A DNA stretch of 64,000 nt from Capsicum annuum (Eukaryota; Streptophyta; Magnoliopsida; Solanales; Solanaceae), in the NCBI RefSeq assembly GCF_002878395.1, contig NC_061122.1, positions 79,485,173 to 79,549,172 on the forward strand, written 5' to 3'. Shown here piece by piece: positions 37,270 to 48,700 of the stretch. Under the pieces are notes generated by a model, which searched no databases, was not told the origin of the DNA, and saw nothing but the letters and a program-made list of their open reading frames with translations. The position numbers and the translations under genes were made by a program. Numbering within the stretch: position 1 is the first letter of the stretch; every line of letters begins with the position of its first letter.

Positions 37270-37539
37270 TGCTATAAATATATTATCATTTATAGTGAAT
37301 GTCTATTTTACCATATATAGTGAATGTCTATTTTACCATATATGGTGAATGTCTATTTATGAAAAAGTTAGAAACCCTAAGGTTAGTTTCCCCTTATAAA
37401 TAAAGGGGTTGTTCCTTCATTGTAATTCACCCATCAAGAATTCCTCATGAGAAACAAAAAAATAACTTTCTTCTCTCTCTATTCTTCTTCTTCTTTGCTT
37501 TATATTTCATAACACGTTATTGCTTTATATTTCATAACA
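37270..37539 (+). repeat. Copia element C 3' LTR
   Basis: 270 bp, starting TGCTATAAATA. The motif ATATAGTGAATGTCTATTT occurs in three tandem copies, against two in the 5' LTR. It ends TTTCATAACA. Confidence 0.88.
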
Positions 37540-38148
37540 TTTTCACTATTTTTTGAATATTTAAAATCTTGAAAATTAATTAAATAATTATAGTAAACTT
37601 TTCCTTATTAGAATTCATTAGAATTAATAACAATTAATAAATTTTTCATTTGTTTGAGAATTCTAAATCAACTTAGTTGATTTTAAGAAGATTTAAAAAA
37701 TCTAGAAATAAATATGAAAGCGTTAGAATAAAAAAAAATAAGAAATGTCAATTTTGTAAAAGTTTTAAGTAATCAAAGGTTTTCTAAAGATTTAACTTTA
37801 AAAATAAGGAAAGATTTTAAATATAAAAAAAAATTAAAAAAAATGTCGTACTACAAATATGGTTCAAATCAATCTATCTCTTTTAGCCTCTAGCTGTAAG
37901 GAAAAGAGGTACTGCATGATAAATGCAAAAGTAACGATCCATTAACCATTTGAAACTTCTGGTGATAAAACATATATGTGCTTACAATAAAATATATGTT
38001 ATGTTTACATTATTATATTTAAGTATGAAGGATCTTTGAGAAGTGATTTGAACTTTTTATACTTCATTAAAAACTTTCGCAATAGAAAAAATTATTTAAT
38101 TTTAAATAATAAAAAATTATACGTGTGAGGCATGTGCATCTAAACTAG

Positions 38149-38997
38149 TTGTTCAAAAATCACATAAGGAGATAGAAGAACGAAGAAAACAAGAACCTAG
38201 AATAAGAGAACTAAACACAAAAGAGAAACACAGAAAACAGAAGACATATTATGGTAGAATATTTAGATGAAGTTAAATATAATATATGGAAAAAAATTAT
38301 TTAATATCAAGTAAAGACATAATTAAAAAGAGAAATCAGATAGCAATGGAGTTACACCAAATTGGTGGTTTCATAAAGTGATGCTTCTCATGATTACCAA
38401 ATCATAAAATCAAATCATATCACACAACATATTTTAAATAACAATTCAAACAAACATGAGTAATACTCTCAGTAACCATATAATAATATCCCATGGTAAT
38501 CACCATCCAAACAAGTCTTAAAGAGTTTGATGGAGGACACCTTGTCACTTTGATTGCTTTATTCCAATATTTTTAGTTAGTATATTGTTATACCACATTT
38601 GCGGTGGAATGAAAAGTATACAAGAGAATCATGTATAAAACCATACTGATATTAGCAAATATCAAACAGAATGGTAACCAAATGTTGCAAAAACCAATAT
38701 CGTACGGCATATATTATCTTTATCTTTAGAAGATTAAGCTAACTCTTAAATAGTGCAAAAATAAAAAAGATATGTAAGACTAATTTGTAAATAATAAAAT
38801 GGATTAAAATTGAAATTTAATCTATCAGAAGTATTTGAGAACTAAAAAAAGTAAGAATACTTGGGATATTTCCTGTATTTGAATGCTATTATACGGCGCA
38901 AATATACATTAAGTGAAACGATATGGACCTAGTGGTTTATGTAAAGCCAATAACAGGTCGGTCTACAGGAGTCATTCAGTATACACAACTAACTAAG
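38149..38997. other. No recognised feature
   Basis: AT-rich sequence between the Helitron-like end and the TIR element. No open frame, tandem repeat or RNA gene seen. Confidence 0.5.
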
Positions 38998-40149
38998 TAG
39001 CCGTTTGATCATGAAAATTATTTTTTTCCTGAGTTGGAGTTGAGTTGGAGTTGGAGATGAAGTTGGTCATGTCTTTTTGAATTATTTTTTTTTTTGGACT
39101 TTTGAAGACTTTTTAAAATATGATTTTATGTCCTCAACTTTCAAAAATTATCAAAATCACTCAACTACTAATTTACCTACTAACATACAACCAAATGTTG
39201 AGAAAATAATTTATATATCTTCAATTGATAAAATAATTAACAACAAACTAATTATTATGATTGTTATTCTTCTAAAATTTGAATAAAAATATCACAAGCA
39301 CGAGCTAAATAAGTTTATCTAACCATAATCGATTGAATAGAGAAAATATATTTTAATAAATATGATTGATGGATATAAATATATTTTTTATATTCTTACA
39401 TTTGTTGATGAAAATTCTTAATTACTTTCACTTGAATTAATTATTTTATTGAATTTGATCTTTTTAAAAAAAATTACAGATGAATTATTTCTCAATAGAT
39501 TAGTGCTAATTTTTTTCTTTTTTTTTTGTTGATGCTATTGATTTTCCTTGAATATTATTGTATCGTAAATATTGATCGTTACGTTATGTTTGATATGAGA
39601 CTTTATTGACCACTTTTTAATAATTTATTAAAATCATAATAACCACTATATGACATATACAGAAAATTAGAATGGCAAGAAAAAAATATTAAATTTCTCA
39701 TTTTTAAATAATATAATATACTAGGCCTTATATTTCTATAATATAGTTCATTCAAAATAAAAGTTGATATATTTCCGTCATAGATTGTCATTTATTTCAC
39801 GTTAGTAAATTTTGATTAAAAGAAGAAAAAGATATTAGAATATCTATAACAATTAAAAATGATGTTGTACCATAGAAAACAAATAATAATGTTTTTCTTG
39901 GTGGTTGGTTGTAGTTATAAGAGGAATTTGTGTAAAAATTTAAAGATTGGAGTTATATGAAATGATAATGAAAGTTGAAAATGGAAGTGAAAAATTGTGA
40001 AAACAATAAAAAGTTGTTTTCACTTTTTAGAATTCAACTCCAGAATAATTTTCCAAATTTTCATGGCCAAACACCACAATTTCCGAAAAAGTGAAAAAAG
40101 TGAAAATAAATTTCGCAAAAAGGGAAAAAATTTTATGGTCAAACGGGCA
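38998..40149. mobile_element. TIR DNA transposon-like element downstream of the SOD gene
   Basis: Left end GCCGTTTGATCATGAAAAT and right end ATTTTATGGTCAAACGGGC are inverted copies over about 19 bp with few mismatches. A second inner inverted copy (TTTTCATGGCCAAACACC) lies near 40060. The GCCGTTTGGCCATG-type end is a common Solanaceae non-autonomous DNA element. A clear target duplication was not found, so superfamily is left open. It ends about 290 bp beyond the SOD stop codon. Confidence 0.6.
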
Positions 40150-40436
40150 ATGTCCCATTATATTATTGCTTGCTAATCAGTGGCCTACATGTACTTCAAA
40201 CTACAAGCTAGCAATTACGCGAATACAATGAAGATCCTAGTGCAGTAATCAATTTTTGCAAACACTCTCTGAATTACTTTGCCAGTAGATGTATAAATAT
40301 CAGCTCAACATAGCTTGTTCCAAAAAAAAAAATGCACCTTCCACCAAGGGACGAAGCAAATGCATAAAGTTTTTGTACTAAAATACCTTTTCGTGCACAC
40401 GGATTATTTACAGAAAGAACTGATTAAAGGAACATG

Positions 40437-43400
40437 TCATGCAACAGGAATTTTGGGTTCGCCTAAATTTACAAAGGCCTGTGCTCGAGCCATACGTCCC
40501 AATGCCGCATCCCAAGAGACAAGATGATTCATGAACACATTAACATAGTTCGCTTTATCATTCTGTGAAAAGAGAAGAAACAAAGACGGACATTAGAAAG
40601 AACATCTTTGCAGAAAGCAGAAGGGAAGAACTATGGGTACCTTGTAATCCAGATAATAAGCATGCTGCAATACAGGAAGAACAAATAATAATGAATATCA
40701 TTTCTCAATTTAACTGTATTAGCACCGCGAATGCAAATGCTAAAAGGTTTGTGATTTCTTTAAGTGACTGAGTGAAGGGTGCATGGGGAAAGGAGGGTAA
40801 AATACTGACTGAGAACTCACCTCCCACACGTCCAAACCGATTAGGGGCTGCGGGATCAAAAGAGATACCAAATGAACATGCAAGTATTGGTAACCAAGAA
40901 AATGTAATTTCTAAGAACGTGTTACAAGCTATTGAACATTAGAGGAAAAAGAATTCTCACGATATCATTCCACACAAGCGGGTTGACAGCGTTTGATGTT
41001 TTAATAATTGCAAGACGCTTCTCCTCTCTGTTCACTGAAATAATCAAATTGAAGATGTTATCAAAGAACCATGAAGGAGATCATCGACTGTTCAAATGTG
41101 GTTGACAATGGCTATAAAAGCTCCCAAGATATTTGAAGGTTGAGAACCATGACGATGTTTTCGATGATGGTTGATGACTAGAAATTACAATTTTGCTAAA
41201 CCTTTCATCAACCAAGAATTGAGTCGACACACAAGATGAAGTCCAGAGCCTCATTCTGAACTTGGTCTGTACACACACTGTAGAGGAAACTGAGGCCAAA
41301 ATCTAAGCTTGATCTTTTTCATTTTTTACTGTCAAAACATACTAAAGAAAATTAATGATGGGAACTGGAAAATTAATGTATGAGTTTGAGAAACAAAAAG
41401 CACAAGTTATCCTTATGAAAAGGATTAGTTATACAACTGACTACAAGCTGTCCCTCAATGAAGTTGCTCATTGATTTGGTTTGGAGAAAAACATACACAA
41501 GGAGAAGTGAAACAACAATAAAAGAGAGTTCAGAAGAACATTAATTCTGGGTACTAAATTGAAAGAGCAGCCAAAGAAGAAAGTAAACAAATGAAAAACA
41601 GATGTAGAACATTAGCTATACTTAGCAACTTACAGACAAGCCAAATCCATCCAGAGCCAAATAATGTGAGAGCTGCCTCTATAAACTTCTCCTTGAAGTT
41701 GGTAAATGAACCAAAATCCTTCTCAATTTGCTGAAGGAGTCCTAATTTAGGCATGTCACCACCTCCCGGTTGCATGGATTCCCAGAAGAAATCATGATTC
41801 CATACCTGGAATAAGATCCATAAGTATCGTCCTTGTTAAAATGAGGTTCACAGAATACAGACGAATAAGGTTAAGGAGAAGCTCAGTTTCTTTTTGATTG
41901 GAAAAATTCAAAAAGTAAAGCGACTGAAACTGAATAATAGAAAGATTATTGGAAAATCCCCAGAGATATGAATTTGATAAAAATTGAATGGTTCAAATCC
42001 AGCTCCCTACGTTCTACAATATTTTTACTTGTAGACTCCTTTTTATATGTTTTTCTGTCACCAAAGGTCTTTCCTCTGTCTTCTCTATTCTTATTGTAGA
42101 CACATAATGCTCCCAGTCAAGTTTAGTGTGGCCTCCAACTGTCTCATTCACACTTTCAACAGTAATTTACAGATCCAAATGCAAATCCAAAAAATTATTC
42201 CAATGTCCCAAAATATAGCTAAGACCCTCCTACTTGGGATATCTCCAAGTAAAACTCCTTTTCTCCACCAACATATAGATGAGTACCAAAAAGCTTAACT
42301 GCATCATCAAACATTAGGAAACTGACAAGACATCCTCTAACACAGGATTGATTTGAAGCACTTGAATTACATACCAACTAAACGGACAAGAATTTTTTAG
42401 GATGGCAGGAATACGAGCCCCAACTGAGGGTATTCAAACTTTATAAATGCAGCCTAATCAAAAACCCTATTATGGTTAAGTTGCTTGGCATTCCTCTATA
42501 TAAGCATTTCCCAGGGACTCCTGTGTATACATGAAGTACATTCAGTAGAATCAATTTCCAAGAGTAATTTCATTCAAAATAAAAGAAAATATTGTCCAAC
42601 ATAAGAAGTCAGAAAGTACAAGCTGGAGGCTGCAACCTACAAAAAGATATTGGCTTATCAGAGAGTTTTACATAATGCAAGCAAAAGACTTCTTTTAATA
42701 GTGTGGATAACTTTCTCTGGCTAATAGTGTGGATAATTTTTGGACTTTATTAGCTCCCTGATCTTAGCTTAGACATTTTACAAGAGTTAGTGTCTTCTTT
42801 TGTTATCTTTTGTAAATATGCATCTTCTTGATGCCTTATAAATGTAATTCCTTACCCCATTAGAAAAACGAAAAAGGGCCAAAAATTCCCCAAACCTATT
42901 GAATTTGGCTCGAAAATACCTACCTTCCACCTATTGGACCAAAAATGCACTCAACATTTATATCATGACTTAAAATTTCTGCTCCTTCAACTCATTGGAC
43001 AACATGGCAGTGTATGATTGGTTGAGGTATTAATTTAATGGAGATTAAATTATCAATTCATGGGTCTAACCTGATCCACTCATAAAATTAAACCCAAATT
43101 CCTAATTATTAATACTCCAAAGATTTAGGAATAACTCCCAACATTCTCTAGAAATTTTACAATGGAGACAAAGGTGCTCCATAGTTTCTTGGTCTTCTTG
43201 ACACTGAAAGCATCTGTTACATAGGTTAAAAACCTCTTTTCTGCAAGTTATTTTGAGTTAAGCATGCTTCCCAAGTTGTAACCCATCCAAAACATGCTAC
43301 TTTAACTGGAGCTTTTGTCTTCCATATCATCTTCCAAGGCCAAGAATTATCCCAGTGACCTGACTGTTTTATCAACACACTATAACAATTTTTAACTGTA

Positions 43401-46400
43401 AATTTCTTGTCTTTACTTGCCCACCAAATTAGAGAATCCACCTTATTCTGATCAATATGCACCGATCCCAATTGTTGAAGCAACTGACAAAAATCTTCTA
43501 CCTCCCAGTCATTCAAATTTATCCGAAACCTTGGCTGCCAACTAGTGTGAGAATGGAATTCAGCAATACTCCCATCCTTTTTAGAAGAACAGTTGAACAA
43601 AGTAGGACAAAGTAGGAAACTTATCCTTTAAACATGCATCACCAACCCACAAATCAGTCCAAAACTTAGTTTTTTCTCCATTTCCCACAGTTTGGTGAAT
43701 TGACTAAAGTTTTCCCAAAGTCTGCTAATGTTCTTCCATATTCCCCCATTAATAGTACTCCATCTATCCTTCCTCCCATAAACAGCATTTATAAGCTTTT
43801 TCCAAATTTCCACACCTTCCAAGTTGTACCTCCATAACCATTTGAGAAGCAAACTTTTATTATGTAGCTTCAGATTTCTAACTCCCAAGCCACCTTCCTT
43901 CTTATCTTTAAGAACCACTTCCCATTTCACCAAATAAAATTTTTTCTTATCTACATTACCTTCCCACAAAAGTTGACTCCTCAAAGAGTTCATTCTTTTC
44001 TCCACATTCACGGGCATTGAGAAAAGGGACATTATATAAGTAGGCATACCATCCAATACACTGTTAACAAGAGTGAATCTGCCCCCAAAAGATAAATATT
44101 GTTTCTTCCATGGAGTAAGTTTACTGACACATCTATCCACGACACCTTGCCAAATACTTTTATCATTCCTTTTCGCTCCTAGTGGAAGTCTTAAATAAAC
44201 TGTGGGGAATTTTTCCACCTTACATCCCAGAATGTCGACTAGTTCCTCTATGTAATCATCTGCATTAATACTGAAAATACTACTCTTTGCCATATTAACT
44301 TTCAAACCTGTGACTGCTTCAAAACTCTGCAAAATCTAAAGTATTTGTTCCTTATCCGCTTCAAAGAAAAGAAGAGTATCATCGGCATAAAGAATGTGTG
44401 ATATCGTAATCTTGTCAACACAATTTCTTCCAAAGCTCATGCGTTTTATCCAACCCAATTTTTCAGCTCGCTTCATCATTACACTTAGAACTTCCATCAT
44501 CAGAGTAAACAAATAGGGGGACAGTGGATCCCCTTGCCTCAAACCTCTTTGACAGTTAAAAAACCATGTGGACTCCCGTTTATCAATATAGAGAATTTTA
44601 CAGTAAAAATGCAGTACTTGATCCATTCAAGCCATTTATCACCAAAATTCATCTGTTTCAAAATATTTAAAAGACGTGACCAGTTGACATGGTTGTAGGA
44701 CTTTTCAAGATCAAGTTTGCAAGCAACTCCTTTCCTCTTTGATTTCATTAATTGCTCAATACTTACATTGGAAACCAAAGTTGCATCTGCTATTTGCCTC
44801 CCTTTAATAAATGCATTCTGATGTTCCGACACTAACTTATCAATCACCAATTTAAGCCTTGCGAACAATATTTTAGCAATAATTTTGTACACACTCCCGA
44901 GTAAGCTGATAGGCCTAAAATCTTTTACCTCAACTGCCCCCTTCTTTGGAATCAAAGCAATAAACGTGGCATTTAAACTTTTAACAAAAGAGCCTTTCTG
45001 GTGAAAAATTTCCACTGTTCTCCAAACATCATAATTGTTTCATTTTCGAAGGAAGCTAAATATAGGCCCACGACAGCTGGGGTAGTGCTTTGTTAGAAGG
45101 ACATGTTTATTGGTCATAAAAATTAATGAATTGCCAGAGGAAAACATTTCTGCAACACAAAGGGAAACACAAAGTGGCAAAGTTTGCTTTAAATATTGAT
45201 AAGAGATTAACTTTTATTCACTCGTATAGAACACTTTTACCTAATCAAATTGTTTAAAAAACTTAGAAATCAGTAAATATGGCTTGATAATTAGTGAAAA
45301 GGGCAAGTAAAAGAATCAGATTGTACTGAGTACATACAAATTCTTTACAGTTTCCAATCATCTTTTCTTTCACTTACTAATCATCTTAATGGAAAAAAAG
45401 GATCTTTACCAAAATAAAAAGGCAGTCTGGTGTACTAAGCTCCCACTATGTGTAGGATACAGGGAAGGCCCCACCACAAAAATCTATTGTACGCAGCCTC
45501 ACCTTACATTTCTGCAAGGGGAGGGGTTGTTTCCAAGGCTTGAACTTGTGATCTACTGGTCACATGGATCTTTACCAAGAGAGACAACAATATTGGAGGA
45601 CTATATGAGGAAGAACAAAAAAATTATAGGAGGGGGGACTAATAATTAAGAATTCGGGTTTAATTATATGGATTGATCAGATCGATACATATGACTGGGT
45701 AATTTAATTCACATTAAATGAAAACTTGTACCAATCATACGTTAACAAATGGCATTTGTAAAGCCCATCTAGTCAACCGTTAGCTTTTCACACAAAAGTC
45801 AAAACATAACGAAGAGGAAATTTTTGGTAATGGGTGGAAGGAGGGTATTTCAAGCCAAATTCAACAAGGGCATTTTTGACCCTTTCCCCAAAAGAAGTTT
45901 CTTCTTCTATAGTAAACATGTAACTAATTTTTTCTGAACTTAAGAGCATGAAATGGGATGTGCGGCATAGTATGCATCAAAATGTGTAGATACTAACTCT
46001 TGCTGATCCTTTATCCCTCAAAGTAAATATCCTTAAGAGATCGCAGTACTCATTGTTCACTTTTAAGATAATTTCATCTAAGAGTTTAAGCTGTTAGAGA
46101 TGGAATGCATTTATTTATTTGATGTCTGAATTCATCTCATTTGAGCCTAATCTCCTATTTTTTAGGTCAAGCACATGTAATATTTCATAGATGGTGGCAA
46201 TGAGATTAAAATGCAAGACCTACGATGTTGGATTGTACGGTGGCAATCAAATTTAATTCATATTTTATGTCTAATACTCAGCATGGAGAATTTTCTAATA
46301 ATTTGTTTTTTATTACATCCATTTAGAATTGACTTTGTCAAAACATATCTGATATGAGAGAAAGACATAGCCATGGTAAAAGTGGGAGAAGGAGAGAAGT

Positions 46401-48381
46401 TAAAGAATAGAGGAAGAGAACCATGTCAGATCCAGGGAAAAATGTTTTAGCTGCCTGAACAAGTATTTAGGACAAACCTTTTTTTTTTTATAACCGTGGT
46501 GTCCGGGCCAGCTTGCGCCAGGGATGGCTCAAGCACATTGGTGGCTTAAGGCAAAAGTTAAATGGGAGGTCTTAAATTCAACAACAACAAAAATTATATA
46601 TGTTTTTATCTACAATTTATTTTTCTAGCCTTTTGACATATTAAATTCTAACAAATAGTTTAAACACAATGTGCACTATCAAATAGAAAAATATCAAATA
46701 TAAAATATAAAAATAATATAAAAAGTTAGAATGATATAACCCAATTCAAGAAATATGAAGGCTTGATCGATGATCCCAAATATCTTTTAGCCGCTTTAAA
46801 ATGTATTTTTAAATTTGAAACATGAACTATGTTCTCTTCGAAGTGAAAATCAATACAGTAAAAATATTATCAACAATGTTTAGATTTTGATGTTAACTTT
46901 TTGAGTCTTTGAACTTGAAAAAAGTGAATAAAGAAGAATAGAAGAAAGAGAGAGGAGAGAACGTGAGTAAGAGAGAAAAGGTGAGAATAGTGGATAAAAA
47001 AAAAGTAACTAAAATATTAAAAGGAAAGAAAACGTCTTTTATGAAAAAAGTAAAAAGAGATGTCAATTGAATAATAAATTACTTATCCGTTGAGTGAAAC
47101 AAAAATCTCTTATTTTTAAGTTTTTGATTTTTTTATCTAATTCTATTTTTAAACTATTCACCATCTTAAAAAAAAAATTATAATTTTTTTTCACATTAAT
47201 AATATAAAAAGTGGTAGAAAATGAGGCCCTCCATAAATGGAGACCTTACGCAACCGCCTAAAATTTTTTCATTACCAACCGGCACTGGCTTGCGCGCACC
47301 TCGACTAAATCCACGGGATACCTACCACCTCCCACCAACACCAGGTATCAGGTAACTCTGTCCACCAAGGCTAGAGTAGATAGGAAGAAAACACCTAGTG
47401 TTTGTCTCTACTGGGAATTGAATCTGAGACCTCATGGTGCTCATCCCAACTTCATTGAGTCACTAGGCCACACCCTTGGGTGCATTTAGGACAACCTTCA
47501 CATGGAAAAGCTATAAACTATATTGTTTGAACTTAAATACAAAAGGCTTACCTTGGAGATTCAAAGATACTGAGATGCTAATGGAAACCTCAAGAGTACA
47601 TTAATACATTGACAGAATAGGGCCTCACAAACAAGAATGTAAATTTATGAAGACAGCACGTGATTTTATGAAGTAAAAAATACATAAAACAATGCACGAG
47701 TGGTTATAAGAATATAATCAACTAATATGTGGTCGAAAGTAACAGTACTAGTTCTGTTCCTCTCAGAGTTAATTTTTTATCTCTCCATGTCCTCTCTTCA
47801 ACATGTTGTACCTTTTCGTATCTAAATCCGTTTGCAGGTTAAAAATCATTGGCCTCACCACTCTGAATCCTGCATATGAGGACTATTACATACATTATAG
47901 CTAGGCAGATGGAGAACTCCCATCTAACACTAATATCTGGTTTCCCTAGCACAGGCATTTCATTAAAATATTGGACTTAAATATTCTTAACACTCGTAAT
48001 ATATACGTATCAAAATAAGCACCAATACCGAAATGGAAGATATGTTTTAAATACCAGTATAACTAGGCAAAATTTGTTAAAATCTAACAGAAAGAACGAA
48101 CCAATGAAAGATGGATGAGAGGATGATTACCTGGGCAGCATGAGCGAATTCAGGTAATGGATTTCCATTGTTGTATGTTACTTTGATAAGTTCCTCCATG
48201 GTGCATCCATAAAGTATGTCATTCTTCTCAAGTTGTTTGTTAAGAGCTTCAACATAACCACGATGATGTTCACCCCAATGCACCTCAACCATCCTTTGGC
48301 TCATATATGGTTCTAGTGCATCCTACAACGTACCAATTACCAAATTATATCTCCGTGTTATTTTTGCGTTTTTTCTTTTTG

Positions 48382-48433
<52 letters not shown>

Positions 48434-48700
48434 AAACTATTAAAAAGCTTACAAGCTTATAAGGTGGGGTTTTAAGGCCATAATAAGCAAAAACTTTTCG
48501 ATGTCCATTAGTACTTCTTTTCTGCCTCAAACCCTGCAAACACGGCAATTTAATAATAATTACAAACACAGAGAAGAGAAGAGAAAGCACGACGTAGAGC
48601 CCGAAACACCTACAACATTTGATACTCTACAGGGTATGTTCAATTCAGTAGTCACCAACACTTGACTACAACTTGAAGTGCAAACACGATTACAACTCAT
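40437..48700 (-). CDS. FSD3: Chloroplast iron superoxide dismutase, FSD3-type (8 exons)
   Basis: Converts superoxide to hydrogen peroxide and oxygen; FSD3-type enzymes of plants act in plastid nucleoids with the plastid-encoded RNA polymerase (family knowledge). Exons (minus): 48700-48614, 48533-48453, 48322-48131, 41805-41634, 41034-40961, 40847-40821, 40664-40641, 40562-40437. They join into 260 codons plus TGA with no stop, and every intron is GT-AG. Residues 1-45 look like a transit peptide. The N-terminal domain has [12 protein letters not shown] with ligand His71; the C-terminal domain has [17 protein letters not shown] with ligand His124, then [13 protein letters not shown] with Asp208 and His212. 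Gln120 before WNH fits an iron enzyme. The start is fixed by an in-frame TAA 12 bases upstream. FSD3 rather than FSD2 is chosen from [16 protein letters not shown] and the end [11 protein letters not shown]. Intron 3 is about 6.3 kb and repeat-filled. Confidence 0.95.
42868..43110 (-). repeat. Inverted-repeat arm, left
   Basis: The reverse complement matches 45641-45889. Shared blocks include AATAATTA-GAATT-GGGTTTAATT, ATTAAAT, ACCAATCATAC, AAATTTT(A/G)G, GGTGGAAGG and AGCCAAATTC, ending in GAAAGGGTCAAAAATGCC-type sequence. Identity is roughly two-thirds by eye. It may be one terminal inverted repeat of a MULE-like or foldback element. Confidence 0.65.
43111..45048 (-). pseudogene. LINE reverse transcriptase fragment (captured or truncated)
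   Basis: Minus-strand reading gives RT motifs in order: [105 protein letters not shown] (catalytic YADD at 44378-44389), then [38 protein letters not shown] and the C-terminal zf-RVT block [24 protein letters not shown]. This is the non-LTR pol of plant L1-type elements. The endonuclease and the whole 5' half are missing. A TAG after QIL (44334), and frameshifts near 44580 and 43610, break the frame. The 3' end is cut in the zf-RVT tail and no poly-A is seen. Confidence 0.9.
45409..45600 (-). mobile_element. Au-type SINE in FSD3 intron 3
   Basis: On the minus strand it carries a box B-like AAGTTCAAGCC, then GGAAACAACC, TTGCAGAAATG, GGCTGCGTACAATAGA and GGGAGCTTAGTACACC, ending in a T-rich tail near 45409. 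This order is the plant Au SINE consensus (from memory). It lies between the LINE fragment and the right inverted arm. Orientation is the same as the host gene. Confidence 0.85.
45641..45889 (+). repeat. Inverted-repeat arm, right
   Basis: Reads directly as the reverse complement of 42868-43110 (see that entry). Inner ends of both arms begin AATAATTA; outer ends carry GGGAAAGGGTCAAAAATG-type sequence. Together the arms enclose 2.5 kb holding the LINE fragment and the Au SINE. Confidence 0.65.
46481..46518 (-). mobile_element. Solanaceae SINE, 3' part
   Basis: A T-run (the poly-A tail of a minus-strand SINE) then TAACCGTGGTGTCCGGGCCA and GCTTGCGC. The element is split by a hAT insertion; the rest lies at 47288-47485. 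Confidence 0.85.
46519..47287. mobile_element. hAT non-autonomous transposon nested in a SINE
   Basis: 769 bp starting CAGGGATGGCTCAAG and ending ACCGGCACTG; the ends are hAT-type (CAG...CTG). The flanks are a perfect 8-bp duplication GCTTGCGC (46511-46518 and 47288-47295), the hAT hallmark. The interior is AT-rich with no transposase. Confidence 0.9.
47288..47485 (-). mobile_element. Solanaceae SINE, 5' part
   Basis: On the minus strand it reads TGCACCCAAGGGTGTGGCC with box A-like TGGCCTAGTGA and box B-like GATTCAATTCCCAGT, then the SINE body with CACCAACACCAGGTATC-type sequence on the plus strand. The internal pol III promoter boxes identify a tRNA-derived SINE. Removing the hAT insertion rejoins it with 46481-46510. 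Confidence 0.85.
48382..48427. repeat. (TA)n microsatellite in FSD3 intron 2
   Basis: About 23 TA dinucleotides within a 130-bp intron, 60 bp from the exon 3 acceptor and 26 bp from the exon 2 donor. Likely polymorphic in length. Confidence 0.95.

Larger units (their letters stand above)
33548..37539 (+). mobile_element. Ty1/copia element C (complete outline, decayed interior)
   Basis: LTRs at 33548-33790 and 37270-37539 flank the interior. The element begins TGTTATAAATA and ends TTTCATAACA, with a perfect 5-bp duplication TTTTC (33543-33547 and 37540-37544). The interior holds a PBS-like TTATCAGCACG right after the 5' LTR and a purine run AAAGGGAG (37262-37269) before the 3' LTR. The pol is degenerate. 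The host site lies within a Helitron-like copy and is recognisable because sister copies carry the uninterrupted CTTTTCACTATTTT. Confidence 0.9.
32814..38148 (+). mobile_element. Helitron-like copies 2 and 3, the last split by copia element C
   Basis: Copy 2 begins TCTATATATAATATAC at 32814 and appears 3'-truncated near 33450. Copy 3 starts about 33450, is interrupted at 33548-37539 by copia element C, and ends CATGTGCATCTAAACTAG at 38148 followed by T. Just upstream of that end ACGTG-TGAGG-CATGT can form a short 5-bp stem. Segments 37840-37990 and 32530-32660 share the block ACTACAAATATGGTTCAAAT and the AAATGCAAAAGT block, showing common family membership. The copies lie head to tail in the same orientation. 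Confidence 0.45.
41806..48130 (-). other. Intron 3 of the FSD3-type gene, repeat-loaded
   Basis: 6325 bp between exons 3 and 4; the other six introns are 78-599 bp. The donor is CAG/GTAATC and the acceptor CCAG/GTATGG. It holds a LINE fragment, an Au-type SINE, a SINE with nested hAT, and two inverted arms. The LINE and both SINEs lie in the gene's own orientation. The unannotated parts (41806-42867, 45900-46480, 47490-48130) contain nothing recognisable. Confidence 0.9.

Noticed and set aside
40315..40771. Plus-strand open frames over the 3' end of the SOD gene
   Set aside because: They overlap FSD3 exons 7 and 8 in antisense, have no domain, and are explained as shadows of the minus-strand exons.
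45409..45600. tRNA gene
   Set aside because: Box A and B-like motifs are part of an Au SINE; no cloverleaf with anticodon arm could be drawn.
46519..47287. Integral part of the SINE
   Set aside because: The perfect 8-bp duplication and CAG/CTG ends show it is a separate hAT insertion.
40437..48700. Assignment of the SOD to manganese SOD or to FSD2
   Set aside because: Gln before W-N-H, the DVWEHAYY block and the C-terminal extension with VNLGEPKIP fit FSD3-type iron SOD better; Mn-type mitochondrial SODs have different signature residues.
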